Shown piece by piece: positions 17,468-26,390 of a DNA stretch of 64,000 bases (position 1 is its first letter; each line of letters starts with the position of its first letter). Source of the DNA: UBA6382 sp963617965. GTDB lineage: Bacteria > Bacteroidota > Bacteroidia > Bacteroidales > Bacteroidaceae. The translations under genes were made by a program, and so were the position numbers. The stretch is taken from positions 1-64,000 of the forward strand of contig CAVEQO010000007.1 of NCBI GenBank assembly GCA_963617965.1. Direction: 5' to 3'. The notes beneath the pieces are model-generated. The model ran no database searches, was not told the DNA's origin, and saw only the letters and a program-made list of their open reading frames with translations.

Positions 17468-17728
17468 TTAAGCAATAACCTTAATGTCCTTCCAGTCGCA
17501 GTAGCCCTTTTCCACAGCACTGCGGAGAGCAGCATCAAGACCAAGCTTGTTAATCAACCGTAAACCCGCCGCGCTGAGAGTGAGCTGAATCCAGCAGTCC
17601 TGCTCGACGTAATAGAATTTCTTTGTAAGCAAATTAACATCAAAAGTGCGCTTGGTACGACGCTTTGAGTGAGAAACATTGTTTCCTATCATTGCTCTTT
17701 TTCCAGTAATTTGACAAATCTTAGCCAT
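17468..17728 (-). CDS. rpmB: 50S ribosomal protein L28
   Basis: The 86-residue sequence begins MAKICQITGKRAMIGNNVSH and has the KRRTKRTFDVNLLTKKFY segment typical of L28. First gene of the three-gene ribosomal operon, preceded by a strong promoter 50 bases upstream. Confidence 0.97.
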   Translation of the reverse strand: MAKICQITGKRAMIGNNVSHSKRRTKRTFDVNLLTKKFYYVEQDCWIQLTLSAAGLRLINKLGLDAALRSAVEKGYCDWKDIKVIA

Positions 17729-17778
17729 CGCTATATTTCTTTTCCTTGATTAATTGCGTTTTAAACCATTTCGGTGTG

Positions 17779-17809
17779 CAAAGTTAGCCATTTCAAACGA
17801 AACGGCAAA
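17779..17809 (-). promoter_or_regulatory. Promoter of the rpmB operon
   Basis: On the minus strand TTTG (17806-17809), a 19-base spacer and TAACTTTG (17779-17786) match the Bacteroidota consensus in full. It lies downstream of the tsaD stop, so rpmB-rpmG-DUF4295 is transcribed separately from tsaD. Confidence 0.8.
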
Positions 17810-17838
17810 CTCTTTTGCTGTTTTTTTAGTGTGTTTTT

Positions 17839-18864
17839 TCATGAAAGTGTCACCCGCGAAAACGCAGGATTGTCAAGAGGGCAGAAATCATTGTTCTTGT
17901 ACTTGAAATAGCCTGCAATCGCTATCATTGCAGCGTTGTCCGTGGTATAGGAAAACGGTGGTATGAACGATTGCCACAAACCGCTTTGACGGCGTTCTGC
18001 AAAAGCCTGCCTTAGTGCCGTGTTTGCCGAAACGCCACCCGCAACGGCAACACGCCGTATGCCTGTATCTCTGACCGCTTTCTCCAGTTTGTCCATGAGA
18101 ATGTCCACAACAGTACGTTCAAGCGATGCTGCAAGGTCTTCCTTGTTTCTCTCTACGAAGTCTTTTTCTTCTGCAATCTTGTCACGCAGGGTATACAGGA
18201 ATGATGTCTTCAACCCGCTGAAACTGTAGTCATACCCTCCGACATGGGGTTTGCTGAACACAAAAGCCTTGGGGTTGCCTTGCCGGGCAAGGCGGTCAAT
18301 CACCGGACCTCCGGGATAGCCCAACCCCATGAATTTGGAACATTTGTCTATCGTTTCGCCGGCAGCGTCGTCTATCGTCTTGCCTATGATTTGCATATCG
18401 TCATGACCGTTGACCTTGAGTATCTGGGAATTGCCCCCACTCACCAGCAGACAAAGAAAAGGAAACTCCGGAATATCGTGCGGAACGCCCTCTTCCCGTA
18501 TGAAATGGGCGGAAACGTGCCCCTGCAGGTGGTTAACCGATATCAGCGGCTTTGACAACGAGATACACAACCCTTTTGCAAACGACACGCCGACGAGCAG
18601 GGAACCCATCAGGCCCGGCCCCAGAGTACACGCTACGGCGCTGATGTCGCCAAGCTTCACTCCGGCACGGTTTATCGCGGCATGAACCGTTGGCACTATG
18701 TTCTGTTGGTGAGCCCTTGATGCCAGCTCCGGCACTACCCCTCCGTATTCTTCATGCACTTTCTGCGATGCCGTAACATTGGACAGCAGGCAACCGTTTC
18801 TTATGATTGCAGCAGAAGTGTCGTCACAGCTTGACTCTATTCCCAGAATAACTATATCTTGCAT
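17839..18864 (-). CDS. tsaD: tRNA N6-adenosine threonylcarbamoyltransferase TsaD
   Basis: This 341-residue ASKHA-fold enzyme transfers the threonylcarbamoyl group to A37 of ANN-decoding tRNAs. The GIESSCDDTSAAI start, the metal-binding NHLQGHVSAH motif and the GYDYSFSGLKT region are all present. I used ATG 18864; a GTG directly before it would add one residue. It ends 12 bases after the methionine aminopeptidase gene stop region and shares its direction, so the two may be co-transcribed. The partner TsaB/TsaE genes are not here. Confidence 0.97.
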   Translation of the reverse strand: MQDIVILGIESSCDDTSAAIIRNGCLLSNVTASQKVHEEYGGVVPELASRAHQQNIVPTVHAAINRAGVKLGDISAVACTLGPGLMGSLLVGVSFAKGLCISLSKPLISVNHLQGHVSAHFIREEGVPHDIPEFPFLCLLVSGGNSQILKVNGHDDMQIIGKTIDDAAGETIDKCSKFMGLGYPGGPVIDRLARQGNPKAFVFSKPHVGGYDYSFSGLKTSFLYTLRDKIAEEKDFVERNKEDLAASLERTVVDILMDKLEKAVRDTGIRRVAVAGGVSANTALRQAFAERRQSGLWQSFIPPFSYTTDNAAMIAIAGYFKYKNNDFCPLDNPAFSRVTLS

Positions 18865-18876
18865 CACACAATGGTT

Positions 18877-19734
18877 TTACGTCAGAATTTCCAGACCGTT
18901 TTTCGTCAGCACATAGGTATGCTCCCACTGGGCAGAGGGCTTTCCGTCTTCCGTACACACGGTCCAGCCGTCATCTTCGTCTATAAAGACATCGCGTTTT
19001 CCCATGTTGACCATCGGCTCAATGGTAAACACCATGCCGGGAACAAGCAGCATCCCAGTCTTACCCCGCAGTGCATAGTGGTCCACTTCCGGCTCTTCGT
19101 GAAAAGCGTTCCCTACCCCATGCCCGCACAGTTCACGCACGACAGTATAGCCGTTTTCGTGTGCATGGTTTGTTATTGCCTTGGCCATGTCTCCGACAAA
19201 AGTATAGGGTTTTGTCACACGGGCGCCGATGTCGCGGCACTCTCTGGCAACATCAACGAGCCGCCTCCATTCGGGACAGACTGCACCTACGGTATACATG
19301 CGTGAAGCGTCGGCATAGTAGCCGTTCAGTATCGAGGTCACGTCAACGTTTATTATATCACCGTCAAAAAGCAATTCCTCTTCGCTTGGAATCCCGTGAC
19401 ACACCACATCGTTTATGCTCGTACAGACGCTCTTGGGGAAACCCTCGTAATTGAGCGGAGCGGGAACGGCCCCGTGGTCAAGGGTGTACTCATGGACCAG
19501 TTTGTTGATATGTTCTGTCGAAACCCCCTCCTTAATCTCATTGGCAATCATGTCCAAAACTCCTCTTGTCACATTGCCGGCCTGGCGGATTCCCTCTATC
19601 TGTTCTTCGGTCTTGACAAGGCTCCTGCTTGGAACCAGATAGCCTCTTGCCTGATAGTCAAGGATTATCTCGTCTTGTTCTGTTGGTGGCTGCCCTTGGG
19701 GCACGACCCAGTTGTTTCTTGTTTTTCTTGCCAT
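18877..19734 (-). CDS. map: Type I methionine aminopeptidase
   Basis: A 285-residue cytosolic metallo-aminopeptidase that removes initiator methionine. The metal ligands of the family can be followed in CHGIPSEEE, INVDVTSILNGYYADASR, GHGVGNAFHEEPEVDH and FTIEPMV. About 35 residues precede the usual start of the catalytic domain (WVVPQGQPPTEQDEI), a common feature in Bacteroidales. Spacing to tsaD is 12 bases and to the upstream LysM glucosaminidase 9 bases. Confidence 0.96.
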   Translation of the reverse strand: MARKTRNNWVVPQGQPPTEQDEIILDYQARGYLVPSRSLVKTEEQIEGIRQAGNVTRGVLDMIANEIKEGVSTEHINKLVHEYTLDHGAVPAPLNYEGFPKSVCTSINDVVCHGIPSEEELLFDGDIINVDVTSILNGYYADASRMYTVGAVCPEWRRLVDVARECRDIGARVTKPYTFVGDMAKAITNHAHENGYTVVRELCGHGVGNAFHEEPEVDHYALRGKTGMLLVPGMVFTIEPMVNMGKRDVFIDEDDGWTVCTEDGKPSAQWEHTYVLTKNGLEILT

Positions 19735-19743
19735 GGCATTCTT

Positions 19744-20682
19744 CTATCTTAGTCTCACGCGCTCGCCGACAACAGGAACATGGTCGGTGGAAAACCCGTT
19801 GGTCTTGTACAGCGTTTTCAGGCGCATACCGAATTTCTGGGCTACGTCATGCAGAGACTCGCCGGACTGAAGCACATAGTATTTGTTCTTGAAATTCTTG
19901 TTGGCCTTGCGCTCTTTCTTGTGCAGATAGACGATTTCGCCGTCTTCAAGGACGTGCCGTTTGTCCACTTCATTGTATCTCCTCAGCCGCCTTTCAGACG
20001 TCTCGAATTCCTCTGCGATGGACTCGTAGGTGTCGCCCGCCCTTGCCGTCACGTAATAATTGCGGTTGTTCATTCCTATTTTGTGGGGTTCCTGTCCCGC
20101 AGGCTGATTACGGACTCCCACACCGACACCGCCTGCGGTTTTGTCCACCTTGGAGTGGTGGTGTTTTGCCAGCCCTTTTTTGTCCAGCTCTGTCAAATTG
20201 TAGCTTTCTATGATTCTGATCAGATTTGTGGCGTAGGTCGGACTTGTTGCATATCCGGCAGCCTTCAGTCCGTACGCCCACCCTCTGTAGTCTGTTATCG
20301 GCAATGCGAACAACGAGGAGTAACGGCGTCTGCCGACAAGAAACAGGGAGTGGTCCTCGTAACTTTCCTCTGCTGTCCTGTAAACACGGAACCTTTCGTT
20401 GGGAGCGTCGTCTGTTCTCAGCATATAAGGACCGGTCCAGTCATTATGGCACTTTATCCCGAAATGGTTGTTCCCCTTCACGGCCAAGGTGCTTGTGCCG
20501 GCACCGCTTTCAAGCAGGCCTTGTGCCATGGTGATACTTGCGGGTATCTTGTGCTTTTTCATCTGGGCTATGGCGATATCACTGTATTTCCCGATGTAAC
20601 GGAGGAACTTTTCCGACTGCCCGGAAACGGACAGGGAAAAGTTCAGCATCGCAATCATCAGGAAAAAACGCACGATAGACAT
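19744..20682 (-). CDS. Glucosaminidase (FlgJ/GH73-like) with two LysM domains
   Basis: The 312-residue secreted protein starts MSIVRFFLMIAMLNF with a signal peptide ending VSGQ. A second ATG eight codons upstream is possible. The glucosaminidase domain (about residues 15-165) includes the GLLESGAGTSTLAVKGNNHFG segment with the presumed catalytic Glu in LLESG. Two LysM modules occupy about 210-255 and 268-312. It should cleave the N-acetylglucosaminyl bond of peptidoglycan. It lies 9 bases upstream of map. Confidence 0.9.
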   Translation of the reverse strand: MSIVRFFLMIAMLNFSLSVSGQSEKFLRYIGKYSDIAIAQMKKHKIPASITMAQGLLESGAGTSTLAVKGNNHFGIKCHNDWTGPYMLRTDDAPNERFRVYRTAEESYEDHSLFLVGRRRYSSLFALPITDYRGWAYGLKAAGYATSPTYATNLIRIIESYNLTELDKKGLAKHHHSKVDKTAGGVGVGVRNQPAGQEPHKIGMNNRNYYVTARAGDTYESIAEEFETSERRLRRYNEVDKRHVLEDGEIVYLHKKERKANKNFKNKYYVLQSGESLHDVAQKFGMRLKTLYKTNGFSTDHVPVVGERVRLR

Positions 20683-20745
20683 TGTTTGACGATTTTCTGT
20701 TTCCAAAGTAACTGCTGCGCACTGTGGGGGAGAACCGCAGCTGCT

Positions 20746-22527
20746 TCAATCAAGTTTCAGAACAGCCAGAAAGGCTTTTTGGGGTACCTGCACATTCCCT
20801 ATCTGCTTCATCCTTTTCTTGCCGCGCTTTTGCTTCTCAAGCAATTTGCGCTTCCTGCTTATGTCACCTCCATAACATTTTGCCGTGACATCCTTGCGCA
20901 CTTGCTTTACGGTCTCGCGCGCTATTATTTTCGCGCCTATGGCAGCCTGTATGGCTATGTCAAACTGTTGCCGGGGCAACAGTTCCTTCAGCTTCTCGCA
21001 CATCCTGCGTCCGAACGCAACTGCGTTGTCCGCATGTGTCAGCGTAGACAGTGCGTCCACGGGCTCTCCGTTGAGCAATATGTCCAGCTTTACCAGATTG
21101 CTCTTGCGAAAACCGTTCTGATGATAGTCAAACGACGCATAACCGCGCGATATGCTCTTCAGCTTGTCATAGAAATCGATCACTATCTCGCCCAAAGGCA
21201 TGTCGAAAACGATTTCCACGCGGTTTCCTGCCACGAACTCCTGTTTTGCCAGCTCGCCCCTCTTGCCCAGGCAAAGGGTCATTATCGGCCCTATATACGC
21301 CGCTGAGGTTATGATGCTTGAACGGATATACGGTTCTTCCACATGGTCTATGTCTGTTTGGTCCGGCATGTCCGAGGGATTGTGCACTTCAAGCACCTCT
21401 CCCTTTTTCGTAAACACCTTGTACGAGACATTGGGCACCGTCGTTATGACATCCATGTCAAATTCGCGGTCAAGACGCTCTTGCACTATCTCCATGTGCA
21501 GCAGACCGAGGAAACCGCAGCGGAAGCCGAAACCCAGAGCCACGGAACTCTCGGGGCTGAATGTCAGGGAGGCGTCATTCAGCTGCAGTTTTTCCAGCGA
21601 GCTGCGGAGATTCTCGAAATCTTCCGTTGCAATGGGATATATGCCCGCAAAAACCATCGGTTTCACTTCCTCAAAACCGGATATCGCCTTGTCGCAAGGA
21701 TTGCCGACCGAAGTAATCGTGTCACCGACCTTGACTTCGGTAGCGGTCTTTATTCCGCTTACAATATAGCCGACGTTGCCGCACCCGATCTCTCGCGTCG
21801 GCTTCATTTCCAGTTTCAGCACGCCTATTTCGTCGGCGTTATACTCTTTCTTTGTGTTGACGAAGCGGACTCTCTCCCCTGCCCTCAGAGTGCCGTTGAC
21901 AATCTTATAATAAGCGATGATGCCACGGAACGGGTTGAACACGGAGTCGAAGATCAGTGCCTGTAGGGGCGCATCCGGGTTTCCGCTTGGGGCGGGGACT
22001 CTCTCCACCACGGCTTCAAGGATTTTGTCCACGCCCAGACCCGTCTTGCCCGACGCTCTGATGATGTCGTCCCTGCTGCACCCCAGCAGGTCTGTTATCT
22101 CGTCCTCCACTTCCTCCGGCATGGCATTGTCCATGTCGCACTTGTTGATGACCGGCACGATCTCAAGGTCGTGGTCTATGGCCATATACAGATTGCTTAT
22201 TGTCTGCGCCTGCACTCCCTGCGTCGCGTCGACAACCAGCAGCGCACCCTCACACGAAGCGATGCTGCGGCTCACCTCATAGGAGAAATCCACATGTCCC
22301 GGAGTGTCTATGAGGTTCAGTATGTACTTTTGTCCACCGTACTCATATTCCATCTGGATGGCATGGCTTTTGATGGTTATGCCCCTTTCCCGCTCCAAGT
22401 CCATGTCGTCAAGGATCTGGGTCTCTTTTACATCAACGGTCTTGGTAAACTCCAGCAGACGGTCGGCCAATGTCGACTTTCCGTGGTCTATGTGCGCTAT
22501 AATGCAAAAATTACGTATGTTCCTCAT
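20746..22527 (-). CDS. lepA: Elongation factor 4 (LepA), ribosome back-translocase
   Basis: A 593-residue translational GTPase that binds stalled ribosomes. The G domain has AHIDHGKST (P-loop), the DTPGHVDF switch II motif and NKCDMD. EF-G-like domains and the LepA-specific C-terminal domain follow (SYKVFTKKGE through KQIGNVQVPQKAFLAVLKLD). The start is MRNIRNFCIIAHIDHG; an upstream in-frame ATG only adds 11 residues of linker. It begins 25 bases after rfbC ends. Confidence 0.97.
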   Translation of the reverse strand: MRNIRNFCIIAHIDHGKSTLADRLLEFTKTVDVKETQILDDMDLERERGITIKSHAIQMEYEYGGQKYILNLIDTPGHVDFSYEVSRSIASCEGALLVVDATQGVQAQTISNLYMAIDHDLEIVPVINKCDMDNAMPEEVEDEITDLLGCSRDDIIRASGKTGLGVDKILEAVVERVPAPSGNPDAPLQALIFDSVFNPFRGIIAYYKIVNGTLRAGERVRFVNTKKEYNADEIGVLKLEMKPTREIGCGNVGYIVSGIKTATEVKVGDTITSVGNPCDKAISGFEEVKPMVFAGIYPIATEDFENLRSSLEKLQLNDASLTFSPESSVALGFGFRCGFLGLLHMEIVQERLDREFDMDVITTVPNVSYKVFTKKGEVLEVHNPSDMPDQTDIDHVEEPYIRSSIITSAAYIGPIMTLCLGKRGELAKQEFVAGNRVEIVFDMPLGEIVIDFYDKLKSISRGYASFDYHQNGFRKSNLVKLDILLNGEPVDALSTLTHADNAVAFGRRMCEKLKELLPRQQFDIAIQAAIGAKIIARETVKQVRKDVTAKCYGGDISRKRKLLEKQKRGKKRMKQIGNVQVPQKAFLAVLKLD

Positions 22528-22552
22528 GCTTGTCTCTTCGTCTGGCTGTCTG

Positions 22553-23101
22553 TTAATCAAAAAGAACTGCGTTCCCGAAAGGCGTTCCGCAGATATCCTT
22601 TTCGGAAAGGATGATGTCCTTCCGCGATATCGGCCACTCTATGCCCACAGCCGGGTCATCATAGAGTATGGACGCTTCTGCCGACGGCATATACCTGTTG
22701 TCTACCTTGTACGAGAAAACCGCCGTGGGTGAAAGGACAAGAAAACCGTGTGCGAATCCGCGGGGTACAAACAGCTGCTTCTTGTTTTCCGATGAGAGTT
22801 CAACCGCAATGTGTTTGCCGAAAGTGGGCGAGGATTTGCGCAAGTCTACAGCGACATCCAGAACCGCGCCGGCAATGACTCTCACCAGCTTTGCCTGCGA
22901 CCACTCCCCCCTCTGGTAATGAAGCCCGCGTAGAACGCCGTACGAAGATTTCGATTCGTTGTCCTGCACGAAATGCGTCCTGCCTATCTTGTCGCAGAAG
23001 TCTTCTTCGCGGAATGTTTCCATGAAATAACCGCGCGCGTCTTCAAACACCTGCGGCTTCAGAATCCACACTCCCTTTATGTCGGTTTCAATATACTCCA
23101 T
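22553..23101 (-). CDS. rfbC: dTDP-4-dehydrorhamnose 3,5-epimerase
   Basis: A 182-residue cupin-fold epimerase of dTDP-L-rhamnose synthesis. Family motifs are ARGYFMETFRE, GVLRGLHYQR with the catalytic His, and the PRGFAHGFLVLSPTAVFSYK segment containing the active-site Tyr region. ATG 23101 is chosen over the adjacent GTG. The other rml genes are not next to it. It is the first gene of the lepA-rfbC pair, with a possible TAGTTTTG -7 box at 23119-23126. Confidence 0.93.
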   Translation of the reverse strand: MEYIETDIKGVWILKPQVFEDARGYFMETFREEDFCDKIGRTHFVQDNESKSSYGVLRGLHYQRGEWSQAKLVRVIAGAVLDVAVDLRKSSPTFGKHIAVELSSENKKQLFVPRGFAHGFLVLSPTAVFSYKVDNRYMPSAEASILYDDPAVGIEWPISRKDIILSEKDICGTPFGNAVLFD

Positions 23102-23322
23102 CACAAATTAGTTTAATGCAAAACTACACATTTTTTCGCTGAATAATGCCGCAGCAGACAATTATTCTTCAGAAGCGGCAATGTTATTTTCAAAAAAACA
23201 AAACAGTCCGGTCCGGTTTGATTTTGACGCATAGCAGGGCAACTGATATTTTTGCGGCATAAAACAACCCGGTGTTGCGAATAAAAAGGTATCTTTGTGC
23301 CACATTTCAAATTCTAACCAAT

Positions 23323-23733
23323 ATGAAACTTTCAAGAATAGATCATCTCGGAATTGGCGTTGAAAGCATAGATGCCGTACTCCCTTACTTCGAAAATGTA
23401 CTGGGATTGAAATGCTATGCAGTGGAAGAGGTCGCAGACCAAAAGGTCAAGACGGCTTTCCTTCGAATAGGGGAAGTGAAAATAGAGTTGCTGGAACCCA
23501 CTTCACCCGACTCCGCCATTGCCAAATGGCTGGAAAAAGGTGGCAAAGGCGTTCATCATGTCGCTTTTGCGGTCGAAGACGGGGTCGCCGAGGCTCTGGT
23601 TGAGGCAGAGGGAAAAGGGCTTAGGCTTATCGACAAACAGCCGCGGCCTGGAGCGGAAAAAATGATGATAGGCTTTATGCACCCCAAAAGCACAGCCGGT
23701 ATCCTTACGGAACTGTGCGAGCCTGCCAAATAA
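23323..23733 (+). CDS. mce: Methylmalonyl-CoA epimerase
   Basis: This 136-residue vicinal-oxygen-chelate protein interconverts (S)- and (R)-methylmalonyl-CoA in the succinate-propionate route. Key motifs are RIDHLGIGV (metal-binding His), VKIELLEPTSPDS, KGVHHVAFAVED and ILTELCEP with the C-terminal Glu ligand. Start ATG 23323 gives the standard length; the frame is open upstream. A TATCTTTG -7 element sits at 23290-23297. It is flanked by rfbC (opposite strand) and faces tsf across a hairpin-rich gap. Confidence 0.94.
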   Translation: MKLSRIDHLGIGVESIDAVLPYFENVLGLKCYAVEEVADQKVKTAFLRIGEVKIELLEPTSPDSAIAKWLEKGGKGVHHVAFAVEDGVAEALVEAEGKGLRLIDKQPRPGAEKMMIGFMHPKSTAGILTELCEPAK

Positions 23734-23774
23734 CAGGAGACCAGCACACACCCCCTAACAAGCAACACCGCTTG

Positions 23775-23808
23775 CCGCCCGTGGCGAAGACTCTTTCGCC
23801 ACGGGCGG
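23775..23808 (+). terminator. Strong GC-rich hairpin after the epimerase gene
   Basis: Perfect 14-base arms CCGCCCGTGGCGAA/TTCGCCACGGGCGG with a 6-base loop, 41 bases after the mce stop, followed by GTGTTTCTCTGTT. It probably ends mce transcription. Confidence 0.75.
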
Positions 23809-23885
23809 TGTTTCTCTGTTCCCCGACTTTCGGCACAGGTCGTGGTTAATGTAGCACGGTCTACTTCACCATCACTTTTTTGCAG

Positions 23886-23900
23886 GTCTCGTAACGAGAC
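23886..23900. repeat. 15-bp perfect palindrome between two terminators
   Basis: GTCTCGT-A-ACGAGAC is symmetric about a single central base, too tight for an RNA hairpin of normal loop size. It lies between the mce and tsf terminators, where no promoter is evident. Confidence 0.6.
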
Positions 23901-23907
23901 AGGAACA

Positions 23908-23947
23908 GGACGGGCCGGTTGCACAAGTATTTGCAACCGGCCCGTCC
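23908..23947 (-). terminator. Terminator of the rplM-rpsI-rpsB-tsf operon
   Basis: Perfect 16-base arms GGACGGGCCGGTTGCA/TGCAACCGGCCCGTCC with an 8-base loop, 28 bases beyond the tsf stop on the minus strand. The sequence after it on that strand is TGTTCCTGTC, so the U-tract is weak, but the stem is very stable. Confidence 0.75.
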
Positions 23948-23975
23948 TTGGTGTTTGCGAAAAGTCTGTGGCAGA

Positions 23976-24968
23976 CTACTCTGCACGCAGAGTGAAGCGT
24001 GTGAACGCAACGACTGTGCAGTTCTTGTCCGCTTCCTTGATGAACGAATCCACCGTCTTGCTGCCATCCATGATGTAGTCCTGGTTCAGCAGACAAGATT
24101 CCTTGAAGAACTTGTTCATGCGCCCCTGGGCAATTTTTTCAATCATCTGCTGCGGCATATTGGCCTGTTTCTGTTCCGCTGTTTCTTTCTTGATTCTGCG
24201 GATGTCTTCGGCCTGTTCTTCGGTGATATTGCCCTTGGCTATGCCCTCGGCAATATGCTCCTCGTTTTCTGCAATATACAGATTGTATCCGGCTTTCTTC
24301 AAGGCTGCCTGAACGGCTTTTTCCACCTGCTCCTCAATTGTCTTTTCAACGGCGACTTTCTGCTCGTTTGCCTTTATGTCTTCCGGCACGTCAGCCTCCG
24401 AAATCGAAACAGGGTTCATGGCTGCCACCTGCATTGCAATCTGGTGACCCACCTCTTCGCCCACGGGAGTGGAAAGCTGCACCATGGTGCAAAGCATGTT
24501 CTTTCCCTGATGGTTGTAGACGGAAACATTGTCGCCCTCGATGACCTTGTAGCCGTCAAGTTCCATCTTCTCGCCGGTGATACCGCTACGGTCTGTCACA
24601 GCCTGGGCCACGGTGCCGTTCCCCATCGGAAGGGCCTTGACTTCCTCAAGGCTCTTGCACTTGTTTTCAATAGCCATGTCCAGAATTTCCTGTGTCAGCT
24701 TCACGAAGTCGGCGTTGTTGGCCACGAAATCCGTTTCACACTTCAGTGCAATGGTCGCTGCAAAGCCGGGAACGGCCTTGCAGAGGACACATCCCTCCGA
24801 AGCCTCCCGGTCTGATCTTTTCGCGGCCACGGCCTTGCCTTTGGCGCGTATCAGTTCCACTGCGGCATCTATATCATTATTTGATTCTTCAAGAGCCTTC
24901 TTGCAGTCGCTCATGCCGGCTCCTGTCAATTTGCGAAGTTTCTGAATATCAGCAATTGTTACTGCCAT
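23976..24968 (-). CDS. tsf: Elongation factor Ts
   Basis: A 330-residue guanine nucleotide exchange factor for EF-Tu. The N-terminal UBA-like domain carries KLRKLTGAGMSDCKKALEE, and the core has ALKCETDFVANNADFV, the EF-Tu-contacting TDFV motif. The length fits the longer Bacteroidetes form with an extended second subdomain. It follows rpsB by 37 bases, the usual rpsB-tsf order. Confidence 0.97.
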   Translation of the reverse strand: MAVTIADIQKLRKLTGAGMSDCKKALEESNNDIDAAVELIRAKGKAVAAKRSDREASEGCVLCKAVPGFAATIALKCETDFVANNADFVKLTQEILDMAIENKCKSLEEVKALPMGNGTVAQAVTDRSGITGEKMELDGYKVIEGDNVSVYNHQGKNMLCTMVQLSTPVGEEVGHQIAMQVAAMNPVSISEADVPEDIKANEQKVAVEKTIEEQVEKAVQAALKKAGYNLYIAENEEHIAEGIAKGNITEEQAEDIRRIKKETAEQKQANMPQQMIEKIAQGRMNKFFKESCLLNQDYIMDGSKTVDSFIKEADKNCTVVAFTRFTLRAE

Positions 24969-25005
24969 AATACTTTAAAATATGAAATTGGTGAATGTTA
25001 TGAAA

Positions 25006-25845
25006 TTACTCGGCAGCCTCGGCCTTTTCTGCGGGTGCGGCTTCCTCCTGCGTTTCAGCCGTTTCTACACGGGCATGAGTGCGACGGCGGCGCGGCTTCG
25101 CTTCGGCGTTTTCCGCTTCAGCCTGAGCCTCTGCAGCTTCTGCATCGGCTTTCTCCACCTTGCGCTCCTCCAATCCTTCTGCAATGGCGCTGCAGACAGC
25201 GTCAAGTATCGTTTCCACACTCTTGGTGGCATCGTCATTGGCAGGAATCACGAAATCCACATTCTTCGGATTTGAATTCGTGTCAACAATGCCAAACACG
25301 GGAATGCCCAGACGGTTTGCTTCGTGAACCGCAATTTTCTCTTTCATCACATCGACGATGAACAAAGCCGAAGGCAGACGGGTAAGGTCTGCTATGGAAC
25401 CGAGATTCTTCTCCAGCTTGGCCCTTTGCCGCGCGATTTGGAGGAGTTCGCGCTTGGACAGGTTGGAATACGTGCCCTCCGCCGTCATCTTGTCAATCGA
25501 CGCCATTTTCTTTACCGCCTTGCGGATGGTGGCAAAGTTTGTGAGCATGCCGCCCGGCCAACGTTCGTTCACGTAAGGCATATTGACAGCCGATGCCTTC
25601 TCGGCCACGATGTCCTTTGCCTGTTTTTTAGTAGCAACAAAAAGTATCTTCTTTCCGGATTTTGCAATCTGCTTGGCAGCCTCTGCAGCTTCGTCTATCT
25701 TCGCTACAGTCTTGTGCAAATCTATAATATGGATACCGTTACGCTCCATGAAGATGTAAGGAGCCATTGCAGGATTCCACTTTCTTTTCATGTGGCCGAA
25801 GTGGCACCCTGCCTCAAGTAGTTGATCGAAATTTGTTCTTGACAT
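25006..25845 (-). CDS. rpsB: 30S ribosomal protein S2
   Basis: The 279-residue protein begins MSRTNFDQLLEAGCHFGHMKRKWNP, the S2 signature, and has PSALFIVDVMKEKIAVHEA later. The last 55 or so residues form an Ala/Glu-rich, low-complexity tail with an RRRR patch, beyond the conserved S2 core. Such tails are frequent in this phylum. Upstream by 149 bases is rpsI. Confidence 0.97.
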   Translation of the reverse strand: MSRTNFDQLLEAGCHFGHMKRKWNPAMAPYIFMERNGIHIIDLHKTVAKIDEAAEAAKQIAKSGKKILFVATKKQAKDIVAEKASAVNMPYVNERWPGGMLTNFATIRKAVKKMASIDKMTAEGTYSNLSKRELLQIARQRAKLEKNLGSIADLTRLPSALFIVDVMKEKIAVHEANRLGIPVFGIVDTNSNPKNVDFVIPANDDATKSVETILDAVCSAIAEGLEERKVEKADAEAAEAQAEAENAEAKPRRRRTHARVETAETQEEAAPAEKAEAAE

Positions 25846-25994
25846 GTTCTTGAAATTTGTTTACGTTCTTTTTTGATGTTGATAAACCCAATCGTTCGGT
25901 AGCCTTCTTTTGGAAAATACAAGAAGAGTCCGGACAATTTAGATGCTAAACTTTCTCTATGTGTTTTCAGTCCGGCAGCACGGCTGGCATAATG

Positions 25995-26381
25995 TCAACG
26001 TTTGCTGAACTGGAATCTGCGGCGTGCCTTTGGACGGCCCGGTTTCTTGCGTTCCACCTCGCGACTGTCACGCGTGACGAAGCCCTGCTTGCGGAGAACG
26101 GTCTTGTCCTCTGCGTTTATCTTCACCAGAGCGCGGGCTATAGCCAAGCGGGCAGCCTGTGACTGACCGGTGAAACCTCCGCCGAAAATGTTCAGTTTGA
26201 TGTCGTATTTGCCGACAACCTCAAGAGCCTCCAGAGGCTGCTTTACGACATATTGGAGTATGGCTGACGGAAAATATTCCGTGAGATCCCTTTTGTTTAT
26301 CGTTATCTTGCCTGTACCCTCGGTAACATACACACGGGCAACAGAACTCTTGCGACGACCTAATGCGTTAATCATTTCCAT
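25995..26381 (-). CDS. rpsI: 30S ribosomal protein S9
   Basis: A 128-residue protein with the S9 signature GGGFTGQSQAARLAIARAL and the basic C-terminal tail KKPGRPKARRRFQFSKR that reaches the P-site tRNA. It follows rplM by 9 bases, the conserved L13-S9 pair. Confidence 0.98.
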   Translation of the reverse strand: MEMINALGRRKSSVARVYVTEGTGKITINKRDLTEYFPSAILQYVVKQPLEALEVVGKYDIKLNIFGGGFTGQSQAARLAIARALVKINAEDKTVLRKQGFVTRDSREVERKKPGRPKARRRFQFSKR

Positions 26382-26390
26382 TTTCGGTAA

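Noticed and set aside
19780..21306. Plus-strand open frame of 508 codons over the glucosaminidase and lepA
   Set aside because: Shadow of two well-recognised minus-strand genes, with no signal or domain of its own.
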